Shown in pieces: positions 17,901 through 24,625 of a stretch of 33,228 nucleotides of DNA. Position 1 is the first letter of the stretch, and the number at the start of each line of letters is the position of its first letter. Below the pieces are notes generated by a model. The model worked only from the letters and a program-made list of their open reading frames with translations. It ran no database searches and was not told the DNA's origin. Made by a program: the position numbers and the translations under genes. The DNA comes from Clostridiales bacterium UBA3678 (GTDB lineage: Bacteria > Bacillota > Clostridia > TANB77 > CAG-508). Location: the NCBI GenBank assembly GCA_002372935.1, contig DFJF01000007.1:1-33228 (forward strand), given 5' to 3'.

Positions 17901-18647
17901 TTTATTCTTTATCCTGAAGAAATCGCAACACTTATGCTAGATGATGCTGAAAAAAGTTATATTAAACCTTTCTATAAAAATTCAGATATAAAACAATACT
18001 GGATTGATAAAAAAAGCAATACAAATCTGTTATATGTTAATAATATAAATGATGAAGATGAATTAAAATGTCATAACAACATATATCAACATTTGCTTAA
18101 ATACAAGAATGTCTTAGAAAAAAGATCTGTAAATGGAGTTTTAAAATCAGCCTTTTCTAAAGGAAAATGGTGGGCTTTAACAACAGATAGACCAAATATC
18201 AAATTTGATGGGGAAAATATTGTATTTCCTCAAAGAAGTAGAATAAATAAGTTTGCTTATTCTGATAATGAATTTTATTCATCTGCTGATATATACTATA
18301 TGTCGCTTAATAAAAATGATTATGATTTAAAATATATACTAGCAATTTTAAATAGCAAGTTAATGTATTATTGGCTATATTGGATGGGAAAAAGAAAAGG
18401 AGAAGCATTAGAATTGTACCTAGAGCCTTTACAATTTGTGCCTATAAAGAAAATAAATCAAGAAGAACAATCTCAATATATACATTTAGTAGATAAAATT
18501 CTTAATGAAAAAGAAAATATAGATATACTAAAGATAGAATTAGATAAAAAAATATATGATTTATATAAACTTAATCAAGATGAAATAAATTATGTCGAAG
18601 AATTTTATAATAAAAAAATAAATAGTGAGGATGATATAAATGAATGA
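14931..18647 (+). CDS. Large adenine-specific DNA methylase (Eco57I/PglX-like) with target-recognition region
   Basis: 1,238 residues. The N-terminal half (about 1-430) has no motif I can name. The gamma-class N6-adenine methylase core follows: KGAFYTPREIVHYM (about 453-466), SAM-binding motif I ADPSVGSGAFPLGI (near 529-542) and catalytic motif IV GNPPY (about 777-781). The C-terminal third (about 960-1210) contains GLVTGKDRLI and LAILNSKLMYYWLYWMGK, typical of TaqI-like specificity domains, so the protein probably reads its own target. No nuclease motif is visible in it. With the helicase/PLD protein next door this resembles a type ISP or IIG enzyme split in two chains. RBS GGGGGT before ATG 14931. 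The final codons overlap the PC4-like gene by eight bases. Confidence 0.88.
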   Translation: MAIASDKTKKYLQMLEEKFDINNFYEFIKDLLNLENSNIVNGQRQKATSEQYKNYIDTTQLFAKYEDSKRRTIGVLVIKLQNNKLPANARTLQRNYIAHLLDAHNLDASLSAIYSETDDTWRLSFVKQELDFGEGKLKAKFTPAKRYSYLFGKDEPNHTAKEQLLELLENNNKQYTIEEIEEKFSVEKVTKDFFENYKENYLKLKETLECNDEFVSESNRCDFTSEEFTKKLMGQIVFIYFLQKKGWLGVRLVPQLLSIEEYNNIYNKSDVIQKKILDKYYITFNGNKKIKKELLEKYNDNKQEIESLSDIFANTSFDNKWGSGQKRFIRAIFDNCINRKKNFFDDYLEPFFYDGLNHKRKNQYFSLFNCKIPFLNGGLFEPLDNYQWEIARFNIDNEIFSNKEETGILDFFDRYNFTMNEEEPLEKDVAVDPEMLGKIFENLLDVKDRKSKGAFYTPREIVHYMCQESIANFLVNKVGVKYEEIKEFIQYGELIRDLDLKDATEDSHIIGDSIFKNIIQIDRELENIKIADPSVGSGAFPLGILNEIVKIRDILTSYMLIYNRLGLFGKKYPEEQITNNKRSIYNMKWNTIKNSIYAVDIENSAVDITKLRLWLSIVVDQTEDPEPLPNLNCKIMQGNSLVDEYNGIKLIDERFIEELKDRDNVKLNDGGRIKNKNKYIDVSANQIQFGDGQKKAQIDDLINLKQELYGENEPNRKKALLDKIQTARNELLRLNFAGTNKEKELLEIDKSHNKPYFAWMLEFIEVFIENDGFDIVIGNPPYIGQKGHKDLFDQMSNDINFEKKMDYWYFFLHNAHKMTNNLGIVSYITPNYWITAQGGKKLRNRIVNDFSFIRYINFNENKIFNAGVHTNVFVLSKVLKQENDIDVCIFDNTYDNDFIKNMPNENNFKIKQKILLNKWTGFVNFIDTYNLSLLNKLTDDCEKLCDNESVGESKKGVITGKKVTNGICNLNQGLVTGKDRLITDNSNEGVFILYPEEIATLMLDDAEKSYIKPFYKNSDIKQYWIDKKSNTNLLYVNNINDEDELKCHNNIYQHLLKYKNVLEKRSVNGVLKSAFSKGKWWALTTDRPNIKFDGENIVFPQRSRINKFAYSDNEFYSSADIYYMSLNKNDYDLKYILAILNSKLMYYWLYWMGKRKGEALELYLEPLQFVPIKKINQEEQSQYIHLVDKILNEKENIDILKIELDKKIYDLYKLNQDEINYVEEFYNKKINSEDDINE

Positions 18648-18855
18648 AATAAAATACGAAATAATTGAACAATTAGGTGTTCTATCTGAAAGTGAAAAAG
18701 GATGGAAAAAAGAACTAAACCTTGTTAGTTGGAATGAAAGAGAGCCAAAATATGATTTAAGAGATTGGTCAGAAAATCACGAAAAAATGGGAAAAGGCAT
18801 TACATTAACTGAAGAAGAAATTAAAAAATTAAAATTAGTATTAAATAAAATATGA
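18640..18855 (+). CDS. YdbC/PC4-like single-stranded-DNA-binding protein
   Basis: 71 residues closely resembling the YdbC family of Bacillota, which has the fold of eukaryotic PC4: YEIIEQLGVLSE, GWKKELNLVSWN, PKYDLRDW and the terminal helix GITLTEEEIKKLK are all family hallmarks. PC4-like domains dimerise and bind single-stranded or melted DNA, with little sequence preference. The gene overlaps the methylase end by eight bases (ATG 18640), so it is translationally coupled to it. YdbC is usually a free-standing housekeeping gene; its placement inside a helicase-methylase operon is unusual and suggests it handles single strands exposed by the helicase or shields host DNA. That role is inferred. 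Confidence 0.85.
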   Translation: MNEIKYEIIEQLGVLSESEKGWKKELNLVSWNEREPKYDLRDWSENHEKMGKGITLTEEEIKKLKLVLNKI

Positions 18856-18897
18856 TAAATAATCAAGCTAAAAAAGTATTATTTAGGAGATTAAATA

Positions 18898-20409
18898 ATG
18901 AATAATAAAATAATAGATAATGCAGTTTTTTTAAAAGAGTTTATTGAATTTAATAACATAGAAGATGATAATAAGAAATATGAAAAAGGATTAAAACTAA
19001 TTAATGATATAGAAAAAGTTAAAGAGCCAAATGAAAGAGATGAATTGATATTTTATAGTTACATAGCAGAATTATTTTATTATATGGCTAGAATGGAATC
19101 TCAAAAGTATAAAATATCCAATGGAACTAATTATAATGTAGATGCAATTCAAGATGAAAACAACAAAGAGTTCGTAGATAGAATATTAAAATATAAGATG
19201 ATATCTTATGACAATTATAAAAAAGCTTTGGATAATAACATTATTAAGAAATCAACGGAAAAAATGAAAGAATTTAATAAATTACAGGAAAAACAATTTA
19301 AAGATTCATATATTGATGAGCAAGTTTTTGGAATATGCTATAGAAACAGAGAAGGACGCCGTATCCTATGTCAAGATATAAGCTATTTTTATTATATGCT
19401 CAATGATGAAGATAATTTTATATTATTTGGAAAAAAAGCAGTAGAATATGGCTCTCTTAATGCAATTAGTGTGTTTCTTAAATACTATTGTGATAAATTA
19501 GATTATAATAATGCTTGTATTTATTATGAATTAATGCATAATTTTGAACCTAAAAATTTTGGTACAAATGGTCAAAATATTGTGATAAAATTATATAGTT
19601 ATTCAAATTATTATAACTTCTTATATGATTTAGGACTATATGAAGATTCGTTAAAAGTTGCAAAAGAAGCAAAAAAATACTATATTCATTTAGATTTAGA
19701 TATAAATCAGTATGAAACATTAAAAATTATAAATGGTCATATTAAGAAGTGTGAAGAACAGATTAGCAAAACAAAAGATATAAAATATTCTGAAGATACA
19801 TTATTAAAATATTTTGATAAAGAAATATTAGACTTAATAAGTGATGACAATAAAATATATATTTTAACTTCGTTAAATATATATGAATATATGAAAACAA
19901 CAAAAATTACAATGGATTATAGTGCGACATTAATGCCAATTTTAAAAGCAATAGAAAATATTATGTATGAAATATTAGCAATAAATTATCATCCTTTTAT
20001 AGTAGAAACATTAAAACAAAAACAAATTGATAAAAGAGATATTAAAGGATTTTTAGATAAAGATGGTGAGTTTATTACAGAAATTGATAGATTAGAGTAT
20101 GGAAAGATATTATCATTGATAGGTCGCAAAAGTATTAGCTATTATGATAATACTTCATTTGTAATTCCAAATAGATATTTTTTAGAATTTTGTAAAAAAA
20201 ATAATATTACAAATTCTAAAAGTGTTATAATAAAAATCTATAATGATCTTGATAAGCTAAAGGATAAAAGAAATTTAGTTGCTCATAAAAATAGAGTATA
20301 TGAAAATTGTGTTGCAGAATGCTATGATATACTATTAGATAAAATAAAATTAATCAATTATCTATATACAAATTTTAAGTTTATATTTGAAAATAAAAAG
20401 ATGAATTAA
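18898..20409 (+). CDS. All-helical (TPR-like) protein with C-terminal HEPN RNase-like motif
   Basis: 503 residues, almost wholly helical by composition. The middle (about 150-300) has helix pairs with Tyr/Leu/Ala spacing (YNNACIYYELMHNF, LYEDSLKVAKEAKKYY) that look like TPR/SEL1-type repeats. The C-terminal domain holds KDKRNLVAHKNR, with Arg458 and His463 forming the R-x4-H motif of HEPN domains, typical of RNA-cutting toxins and abortive-infection effectors. RBS AGGAG before ATG 18898, 42 bases after the PC4-like gene and 17 before the HEPN-CBS gene. The likely role is an RNase effector or its scaffold in the defence island. HEPN domains may also be inactive binding folds, so activity is inferred. 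Confidence 0.7.
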   Translation: MNNKIIDNAVFLKEFIEFNNIEDDNKKYEKGLKLINDIEKVKEPNERDELIFYSYIAELFYYMARMESQKYKISNGTNYNVDAIQDENNKEFVDRILKYKMISYDNYKKALDNNIIKKSTEKMKEFNKLQEKQFKDSYIDEQVFGICYRNREGRRILCQDISYFYYMLNDEDNFILFGKKAVEYGSLNAISVFLKYYCDKLDYNNACIYYELMHNFEPKNFGTNGQNIVIKLYSYSNYYNFLYDLGLYEDSLKVAKEAKKYYIHLDLDINQYETLKIINGHIKKCEEQISKTKDIKYSEDTLLKYFDKEILDLISDDNKIYILTSLNIYEYMKTTKITMDYSATLMPILKAIENIMYEILAINYHPFIVETLKQKQIDKRDIKGFLDKDGEFITEIDRLEYGKILSLIGRKSISYYDNTSFVIPNRYFLEFCKKNNITNSKSVIIKIYNDLDKLKDKRNLVAHKNRVYENCVAECYDILLDKIKLINYLYTNFKFIFENKKMN

Positions 20410-20426
20410 AATAAAAGGAGATTTAG

Positions 20427-21176
20427 ATGAACGAAAATATAGTTAATTTTACTGAAGAAGGTAATAAGTTAGTTGATTTATTTAAAGAACTTGAAGAAGT
20501 TATAAGAAAAAAGTGTAATTCAGTTGGTATTAAAACGGACAATGTACCTATAGATTCTCAAATAAAAGAATTAAGTAGGAAAAATAGTGTAGTAAGAAGA
20601 TATCAAGATGAATTATTAATTATAAAACAAGTTAGAAATATAAATACTCATCAAAGAAATGATAAATATGGATATGTTGTATGTCCAAATCCTGATATGA
20701 ATATAAAACTTAAAAGTATTATTGATGAAATAAACAATCCTCCAACTATATACAATAGCAATATGTGTATAAAAAGGCAAAATATGTATTGTAAGACTTT
20801 AAATGATACAGTTGAAGCAACAATTAAGGATATGGTTAATAAAATATATACTCATATTCCTATACTTGAAAATGGAATTGTGATAGGTGTGTTTAGTGAA
20901 AGTACATTATTAGATATTGTTAATACAGAAAGTGGAATTGTTGTTGATAAAAATACTAAGTTTAGTGATATATTAGAATATTTAAAGATAGAAAATCACT
21001 CAACCGAAGAGTTTATATTTATATCAAGAAACAAAAATATCTATGATGTTGAAGATATTTTTAAAGATTATTTTGTAAGAAAAAAGAGATTAGGCTGTGT
21101 ATATATAACCGAAAATGGAAAGTCTAGCGAAAGTATATTAGGTATGTTAACAGCTTGGGATGTTTTAGGAAATTAA
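20427..21176 (+). CDS. HEPN-like domain fused to a CBS pair
   Basis: 249 residues. The N-terminal helical part (about 1-90) carries QVRNINTHQRND, with Arg70 and His75 in R-x4-H spacing. The rest is a CBS-domain pair: THIPILENGIVIGVFSESTLLDIV (about 142-165) ends the first and LGMLTAWDVLGN (about 238-249) ends the second. CBS pairs bind adenine nucleotides or S-adenosylmethionine, so this protein could sense a nucleotide or SAM change and control the attached HEPN-like domain. It sits directly behind another HEPN-motif gene in the same operon. RBS AAAAGGAG. Catalytic competence and ligand are not visible from sequence. Confidence 0.72.
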   Translation: MNENIVNFTEEGNKLVDLFKELEEVIRKKCNSVGIKTDNVPIDSQIKELSRKNSVVRRYQDELLIIKQVRNINTHQRNDKYGYVVCPNPDMNIKLKSIIDEINNPPTIYNSNMCIKRQNMYCKTLNDTVEATIKDMVNKIYTHIPILENGIVIGVFSESTLLDIVNTESGIVVDKNTKFSDILEYLKIENHSTEEFIFISRNKNIYDVEDIFKDYFVRKKRLGCVYITENGKSSESILGMLTAWDVLGN

Positions 21177-21196
21177 TTTATGTGAGGAGAAAAATT

Positions 21197-21457
21197 ATGT
21201 TGAGTTGTAAAGAAAACAATGTAAATTGTGAAATTTTAAAATATTTAAAATATGATTTAAATGGTAAAAAAATAGATATTTACGAGCTTATAGTAAGAGC
21301 TGAAGAAAATATTAAAGAGAAAGGTATTATTATAAAGGATAAAAGTATTGAGGAATTAAATAAGATAATTGCTGATATTAGTGAATATAATTTCAACGAA
21401 GTTATTAATTATTTAAAAGAAAATTCTATTTCTTATGAGGAAATTAGATTTATATAA
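21197..21457 (+). CDS. Unknown 86-residue protein
   Basis: The start is ATG 21197 after GTGAGGAG; an in-frame ATG at 21155 would overlap the end of the HEPN-CBS gene and has no ribosome site. The protein is acidic-basic mixed and helix-rich (IDIYELIVRAEENIKEKG, SIEELNKIIADISEYNF). No nucleotidyltransferase motif of the kind that partners many HEPN toxins is present. Position between two HEPN-motif genes makes an antitoxin or adaptor role possible; this is only a positional guess. Confidence 0.65.
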   Translation: MLSCKENNVNCEILKYLKYDLNGKKIDIYELIVRAEENIKEKGIIIKDKSIEELNKIIADISEYNFNEVINYLKENSISYEEIRFI

Positions 21458-21521
21458 TGTACATATATTTAATCAAAAATATGCAAATTATTATATTTTT
21501 TATACTAGGAGGAAAAAATTT

Positions 21522-22697
21522 GTGGAGAAAAAATCGAATAAAAATATAGATATACATAGCTTATATGAAATATTACAAGATAATTTTTCAATAGTTTTTT
21601 TAGGAAAGATTTTAAATAGATTCCAAAATATTGAAGCTAAAATTGCAATAGAAGAATTTATTTCCAATTTTTCTCCCGTTCTAATATATGAAGCACATTT
21701 TTATTTGAAAAATAATAATTTTATTGAAGAAGAAAAGTTTTATAGAAGTGAAGAATTAAAAAACAAAGTAAGAGATTATAGAATGCTTACTACCAAAAAG
21801 AAGATAAAAGAATCAAATTATATAGAAACTATAACGAAAAAAATGGGAATAGAATTTGGTGAAGATATTTATGACATTAATGTTATTGTAAAAAACAATA
21901 AAGTAAAAAGATTTAATTTTTCAGAATACAACAAAAAGGAAGAAAAAAATTTTATAGAAATGTGTTATTGGACAAATGAAGAGTTTTCAAAGGTATGTTT
22001 TAAAGAAATAGTAAGACTATCTGAATCTGATTATAAAAATATGATAAATGAAATATTAGATAAAAAGAGCAATGAAATAAGAAAACTTGAAAGAAGACTA
22101 TCAGGAATAAGATATAGCTATAAAAGTTACAAGGTATTTAAAAATTCAAATATTCAAGAAAATGACAAATTATTTATTTTGTATAGAATTAATATTTTAC
22201 AAATAATAATTGAATTAAGAAATTTCTTTAGGAAAAATGAAATAACTGGTAGAATAAATGATACAATTATTATTGATGTAAATAATTTTTTTAATAAAAT
22301 AATAGCATTAGAAATTGATATATTAGGAATTGACATAAGGTCTTTAAATACAGAGTACATAACGAAATTACAGCGAAAATTAGATAGAAAAATGCTACAA
22401 GGAAATAAAGATTTTTATTCTTTTAGCAGAAAGCTAAGAAACAATATACATTATGAAAAAATAGAAGAATTAGATTTGAGTACATATAATAATATACAAT
22501 TTTTACAAGATAAATATATTAATTTGGTATATGATATTATGCTAAAAGAGTTATTTTTTAGCCTTGATGATGAAGATATTTTAATGAATAATTTTTTGAA
22601 ATATTGCAATGAAAATGATATTAGTGAGAAGGAAATAGAGTTAAATTATGAAAATTATTATACACAATATTATTACACAAAAAAGATAAATAAATAA
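21522..22697 (+). CDS. Probable HEPN-family protein, GTG start
   Basis: 392 residues from GTG 21522, chosen because AGGAGG lies nine bases upstream; the in-frame ATG at 21435 overlaps the previous gene and has no ribosome site. The protein is helix-rich and Lys/Asn/Ile-rich. Near the end, SRKLRNNIHYEK places Arg303 and His310 in R-x6-H spacing (Arg306 gives R-x3-H), inside a predicted helix typical of HEPN and similar to RNxIHY motifs of toxin-like families. I recognise no other domain in its N-terminal part. It ends the defence-like operon; about 100 bases later a new promoter begins. Function inferred: RNase effector or RNA-binding partner. Confidence 0.65.
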   Translation: MEKKSNKNIDIHSLYEILQDNFSIVFLGKILNRFQNIEAKIAIEEFISNFSPVLIYEAHFYLKNNNFIEEEKFYRSEELKNKVRDYRMLTTKKKIKESNYIETITKKMGIEFGEDIYDINVIVKNNKVKRFNFSEYNKKEEKNFIEMCYWTNEEFSKVCFKEIVRLSESDYKNMINEILDKKSNEIRKLERRLSGIRYSYKSYKVFKNSNIQENDKLFILYRINILQIIIELRNFFRKNEITGRINDTIIIDVNNFFNKIIALEIDILGIDIRSLNTEYITKLQRKLDRKMLQGNKDFYSFSRKLRNNIHYEKIEELDLSTYNNIQFLQDKYINLVYDIMLKELFFSLDDEDILMNNFLKYCNENDISEKEIELNYENYYTQYYYTKKINK

Positions 22698-22740
22698 ATA
22701 AATAAAAACATTTTATACCACAAAATAGTCAAAATAACTA

Positions 22741-22780
22741 CCGTATGGGAATTAAAATACGGCTGAAAGGACAGTATAAT
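22741..22780 (+). promoter_or_regulatory. Promoter with inverted-repeat operator for the ribbon-helix-helix gene
   Basis: CCGTAT (22741-22746) and ATACGG (22757-22762) form an inverted repeat two helical turns long. It overlaps the -35 (TTAAAA, 22752-22757), with a TATAAT -10 at 22775-22780 after 17 bases. Its position fits autorepression by the ribbon-helix-helix protein downstream. Confidence 0.6.
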
Positions 22781-22801
22781 AGTATTGCGAGGTGGTAGAA
22801 A

Positions 22802-23134
22802 ATGAATACTTTTGATAAATACTTACTGAAAAAGGATAATCTTTTAAAAAGAAGAATAGAAATAGACAATTCATTATATGAACAATTAGTAAAATTATCA
22901 AATATATATGATGCTTCAATAAATAAATTAGTAAATGTTGCAATAATTGAAATGATAAAAACGGAAAATGTAAAAATCTATGAAAAGCCAGATAATGAAA
23001 TTGTAGAGGCTCACAATTTTGCAATAAGAGAAACATCATACAATAAATTAGAAGAATTTAAAAATAAATATGGATTATCAATATACAAATTGACTAATAT
23101 AGCAATATATAATGCTTTAAATAGTGATAAATAA
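22802..23134 (+). CDS. Tandem ribbon-helix-helix protein
   Basis: 110 residues with two similar units. The first is RRIEIDNSLYEQLVKLSN with helices ending INKLVNVAIIEMI; the second is NFAIRETSYNKLEEFKNK with helices ending IYKLTNIAIYNAL. Each has the strand-helix-helix pattern of MetJ/Arc-type DNA-binding proteins, so one chain could make a complete two-unit DNA-binding fold. RBS GAGGTGG. The inverted repeat over its own promoter (22741-22762) is the likely operator. It is a probable transcriptional repressor of the mobile element, or an antitoxin whose toxin is not adjacent. Confidence 0.72.
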   Translation: MNTFDKYLLKKDNLLKRRIEIDNSLYEQLVKLSNIYDASINKLVNVAIIEMIKTENVKIYEKPDNEIVEAHNFAIRETSYNKLEEFKNKYGLSIYKLTNIAIYNALNSDK

Positions 23135-23135
23135 A

Positions 23136-23176
23136 GATAAGGGAACTATAAAAATGTGTAGTTCTCTTTATTTTTG
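23136..23176 (+). terminator. Intrinsic terminator after the ribbon-helix-helix gene
   Basis: AGGGAACTA (from 23140) pairs with TAGTTCTCT (to 23168) with one G-T pair, with flanking A/T pairs, then TTTATTTTT. The remaining bases to 23239 hold only a small CAACT/AGTTG inverted repeat. Confidence 0.8.
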
Positions 23177-23239
23177 CAAAAAAATGTAGAAAAATGTCGT
23201 AAAATTTTATTTTATTGATACAACTGAAAAGGAGTTGTT

Positions 23240-23283
23240 TTGACTACTGAATGGGTTGACTAATTGAAAAAATGTAGTATAAT
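23240..23283 (+). promoter_or_regulatory. Promoter with direct repeat upstream of the AbrB-like gene
   Basis: TTGACTA occurs at 23240-23246 and 23256-23262. The second copy serves as -35 (TTGACT), with TATAAT at 23278-23283 after 16 bases. The first copy, 16 bp upstream, may be an operator half or an alternative -35. The 140-nt leader to the AbrB gene holds no convincing gene. Confidence 0.65.
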
Positions 23284-23423
23284 GGCTATAAATCAAAAAA
23301 TCATATTTTTAGTTGAAATATGTAATATAATAATAAATAAACAAGAAAATGAAGAAATAAAGGTAGTAATTGTAAAAGGCATAAAAATATGGTATATAAA
23401 CAGGAAAGGAGGTTCTTTATATT

Positions 23424-23672
23424 ATGAAAAAGACAGGAGTGTATAGACGAGTAGATGAATTAGGCAGAATTGTCATACCAAAAGAAATTAGAGATTCACA
23501 AGAGATAAATATAAAAGATCCTATGGAAATATATACCGATGGCAATACTATTATTTTAAGAAAAGTAGAAGATAGTTGTATTTTCTGTGGAAGAACAAAA
23601 GATATAAGTAAATTTAATGATAAAACAATATGTTCTAAATGTATTGAAAGCATTATAGCAATAAAGCAATAA
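23424..23672 (+). CDS. AbrB/SpoVT-type transition-state regulator with zinc-ribbon tail
   Basis: 82 residues. The N-terminal swapped-hairpin DNA-binding domain is plain: TGVYRRVDELGRIVIPKEIR, then DPMEIYTDGNTIILRK. The tail has two Cys pairs, CIFCG and CSKC, a small zinc-binding knuckle common in clostridial AbrB relatives. The usual LGI turn is replaced by QEI after the EIR motif. RBS AAAGGAGG before ATG 23424. AbrB dimers or tetramers bind flexible A/T-rich DNA and repress post-exponential genes; here it probably tunes the mobile element to growth phase. The receiver-domain gene follows 51 bases later. Confidence 0.88.
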   Translation: MKKTGVYRRVDELGRIVIPKEIRDSQEINIKDPMEIYTDGNTIILRKVEDSCIFCGRTKDISKFNDKTICSKCIESIIAIKQ

Positions 23673-23691
23673 TATTTTTTTAATGTCAATT

Positions 23692-23704
23692 CACGAATAT
23701 CGTG
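23692..23704. promoter_or_regulatory. Palindromic operator, copy 1
   Basis: CACGA-ATA-TCGTG, a perfect 5+5 inverted repeat, lies nine bases upstream of the GGAGG of the receiver gene. The same palindrome recurs at 24626-24640 in front of the XRE gene. Confidence 0.7.
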
Positions 23705-23723
23705 CAAGAAAATGGAGGAATTT

Positions 23724-24251
23724 ATGGAAGAAAATAAAGTAGCAAATAATGAAAATCAATATCTTTTGAATAGAAAATTGAAAGTTCTAATAGCAGATGA
23801 TGACAAAGAAATGGTAGATGATATATTATTAAATATAGATAAAGAGAATGAAGACTATGAAATTGTAGGGTACGCATTGTCTAATGAAGAAGAAAGGCAA
23901 AAAATAGAAGAATTAAAACCAGATGTTGTAATAACAGATATTTTTAGAGGACATTTTGAGAATAAAAATACAGGAGGATATGATATAATAAAAGAATATT
24001 CTGAAAAATATTTTGTACCAAAATTCATTGTACTTTCATATACACCAGAATTTAATGCAGACAACATTGTTGGAAGATATGAAAAATATCCTAATACAGA
24101 CTATGAAGCAATTAAAAGAGAATTACATTGTATAAAAATAACAGAGAGGTCTAGTTTTATGCAAGGATATGTGGAAAGAAAGAAAAAAGAAGAAGAAAAA
24201 GTTGAAAAGAAAGTAACTTTTTTAGATAAATTAAAATTTTTATTTCAATAA
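23724..24251 (+). CDS. Orphan receiver-domain protein
   Basis: 175 residues from ATG 23724, which follows GGAGG by five bases; an ATG at 23712 overlaps that site. The receiver resembles the Spo0A type: KVLIADDDKEMVDDILL with the acidic pair, then PDVVITDIF with the phospho-acceptor Asp, FIVLSYTPE in the Thr/Ser position, and HCIKIT carrying the conserved Lys. No DNA-binding or enzymatic output domain follows, only a charged coiled-coil-like tail (ERKKKEEEKVEKKV) and a hydrophobic end (FLDKLKFLFQ). It could act as a phosphate sink or bind a partner protein. No kinase is adjacent. It is probably controlled by the palindrome upstream. Confidence 0.8.
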   Translation: MEENKVANNENQYLLNRKLKVLIADDDKEMVDDILLNIDKENEDYEIVGYALSNEEERQKIEELKPDVVITDIFRGHFENKNTGGYDIIKEYSEKYFVPKFIVLSYTPEFNADNIVGRYEKYPNTDYEAIKRELHCIKITERSSFMQGYVERKKKEEEKVEKKVTFLDKLKFLFQ

Positions 24252-24269
24252 TTATTTAGTCAAAAATAT

Positions 24270-24310
24270 AGAGCCATTAAAGAATGATATAATTCTTTGT
24301 GGCTCTTTTT
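24270..24310. terminator. Bidirectional intrinsic terminator
   Basis: AGAGCCA and TGGCTCT enclose an inner AAAGAAT/ATTCTTT stem, with T-rich sequence after it on the plus strand and A-rich sequence before it. It sits between the convergent receiver and XRE genes and can serve both. Confidence 0.9.
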
Positions 24311-24566
24311 AAGTTAAATCTTTATCTGCACCTGCATATAATTCATCTAAAGATATTCCAAAAACTTTAGAAAGTGCAAGTGCTTCATAATCTCTTACAA
24401 TTCTTTTATTATACTCAATAAGATAAATGTCTGAATGATATAAATTCAATCCGTATAAATCTAGTTTATCGCATAACTCTTGTTGTGTTAGATTCATTTT
24501 AGTTCTGTATTTTTTTACATTTTGTCCAATAACATTTAATTTTGAGTTAATTCTTTTAATTCGCAT
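24309..24566 (-). CDS. XRE-family DNA-binding repressor
   Basis: 85 residues. A helix-turn-helix of the Cro/CI type occupies about residues 12-78: IGQNVKKYRTKMNLTQQELCDKL (turn around LTQQEL), then DYEALALSKVFGISLDELY. A slightly extended loop between the recognition helix and helix 4 (DLYGLNLYHSDIYLIEY) is typical of short clostridial XRE proteins. RBS AAAGGAG before the ATG at 24566. It is divergent from the sigma-like gene, like the repressor/sigma-like pair of Tn916-family elements. A perfect palindrome (24626-24640), 60 bases upstream of its start, is the obvious autoregulatory operator, and its twin precedes the receiver gene. It probably keeps the mobile element silent. Confidence 0.88.
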   Translation of the reverse strand: MRIKRINSKLNVIGQNVKKYRTKMNLTQQELCDKLDLYGLNLYHSDIYLIEYNKRIVRDYEALALSKVFGISLDELYAGADKDLT

Positions 24567-24625
24567 TTATATTGCTCCTTTCGGTTACAATTTTTTACAT
24601 TGTAATATAAAATGTTTAAAATCAT

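Noticed and set aside
23264..23446. 60-codon plus-strand frame overlapping the AbrB start
   Set aside because: It begins inside the AbrB promoter, has no ribosome site and conflicts with the well-supported AbrB gene.
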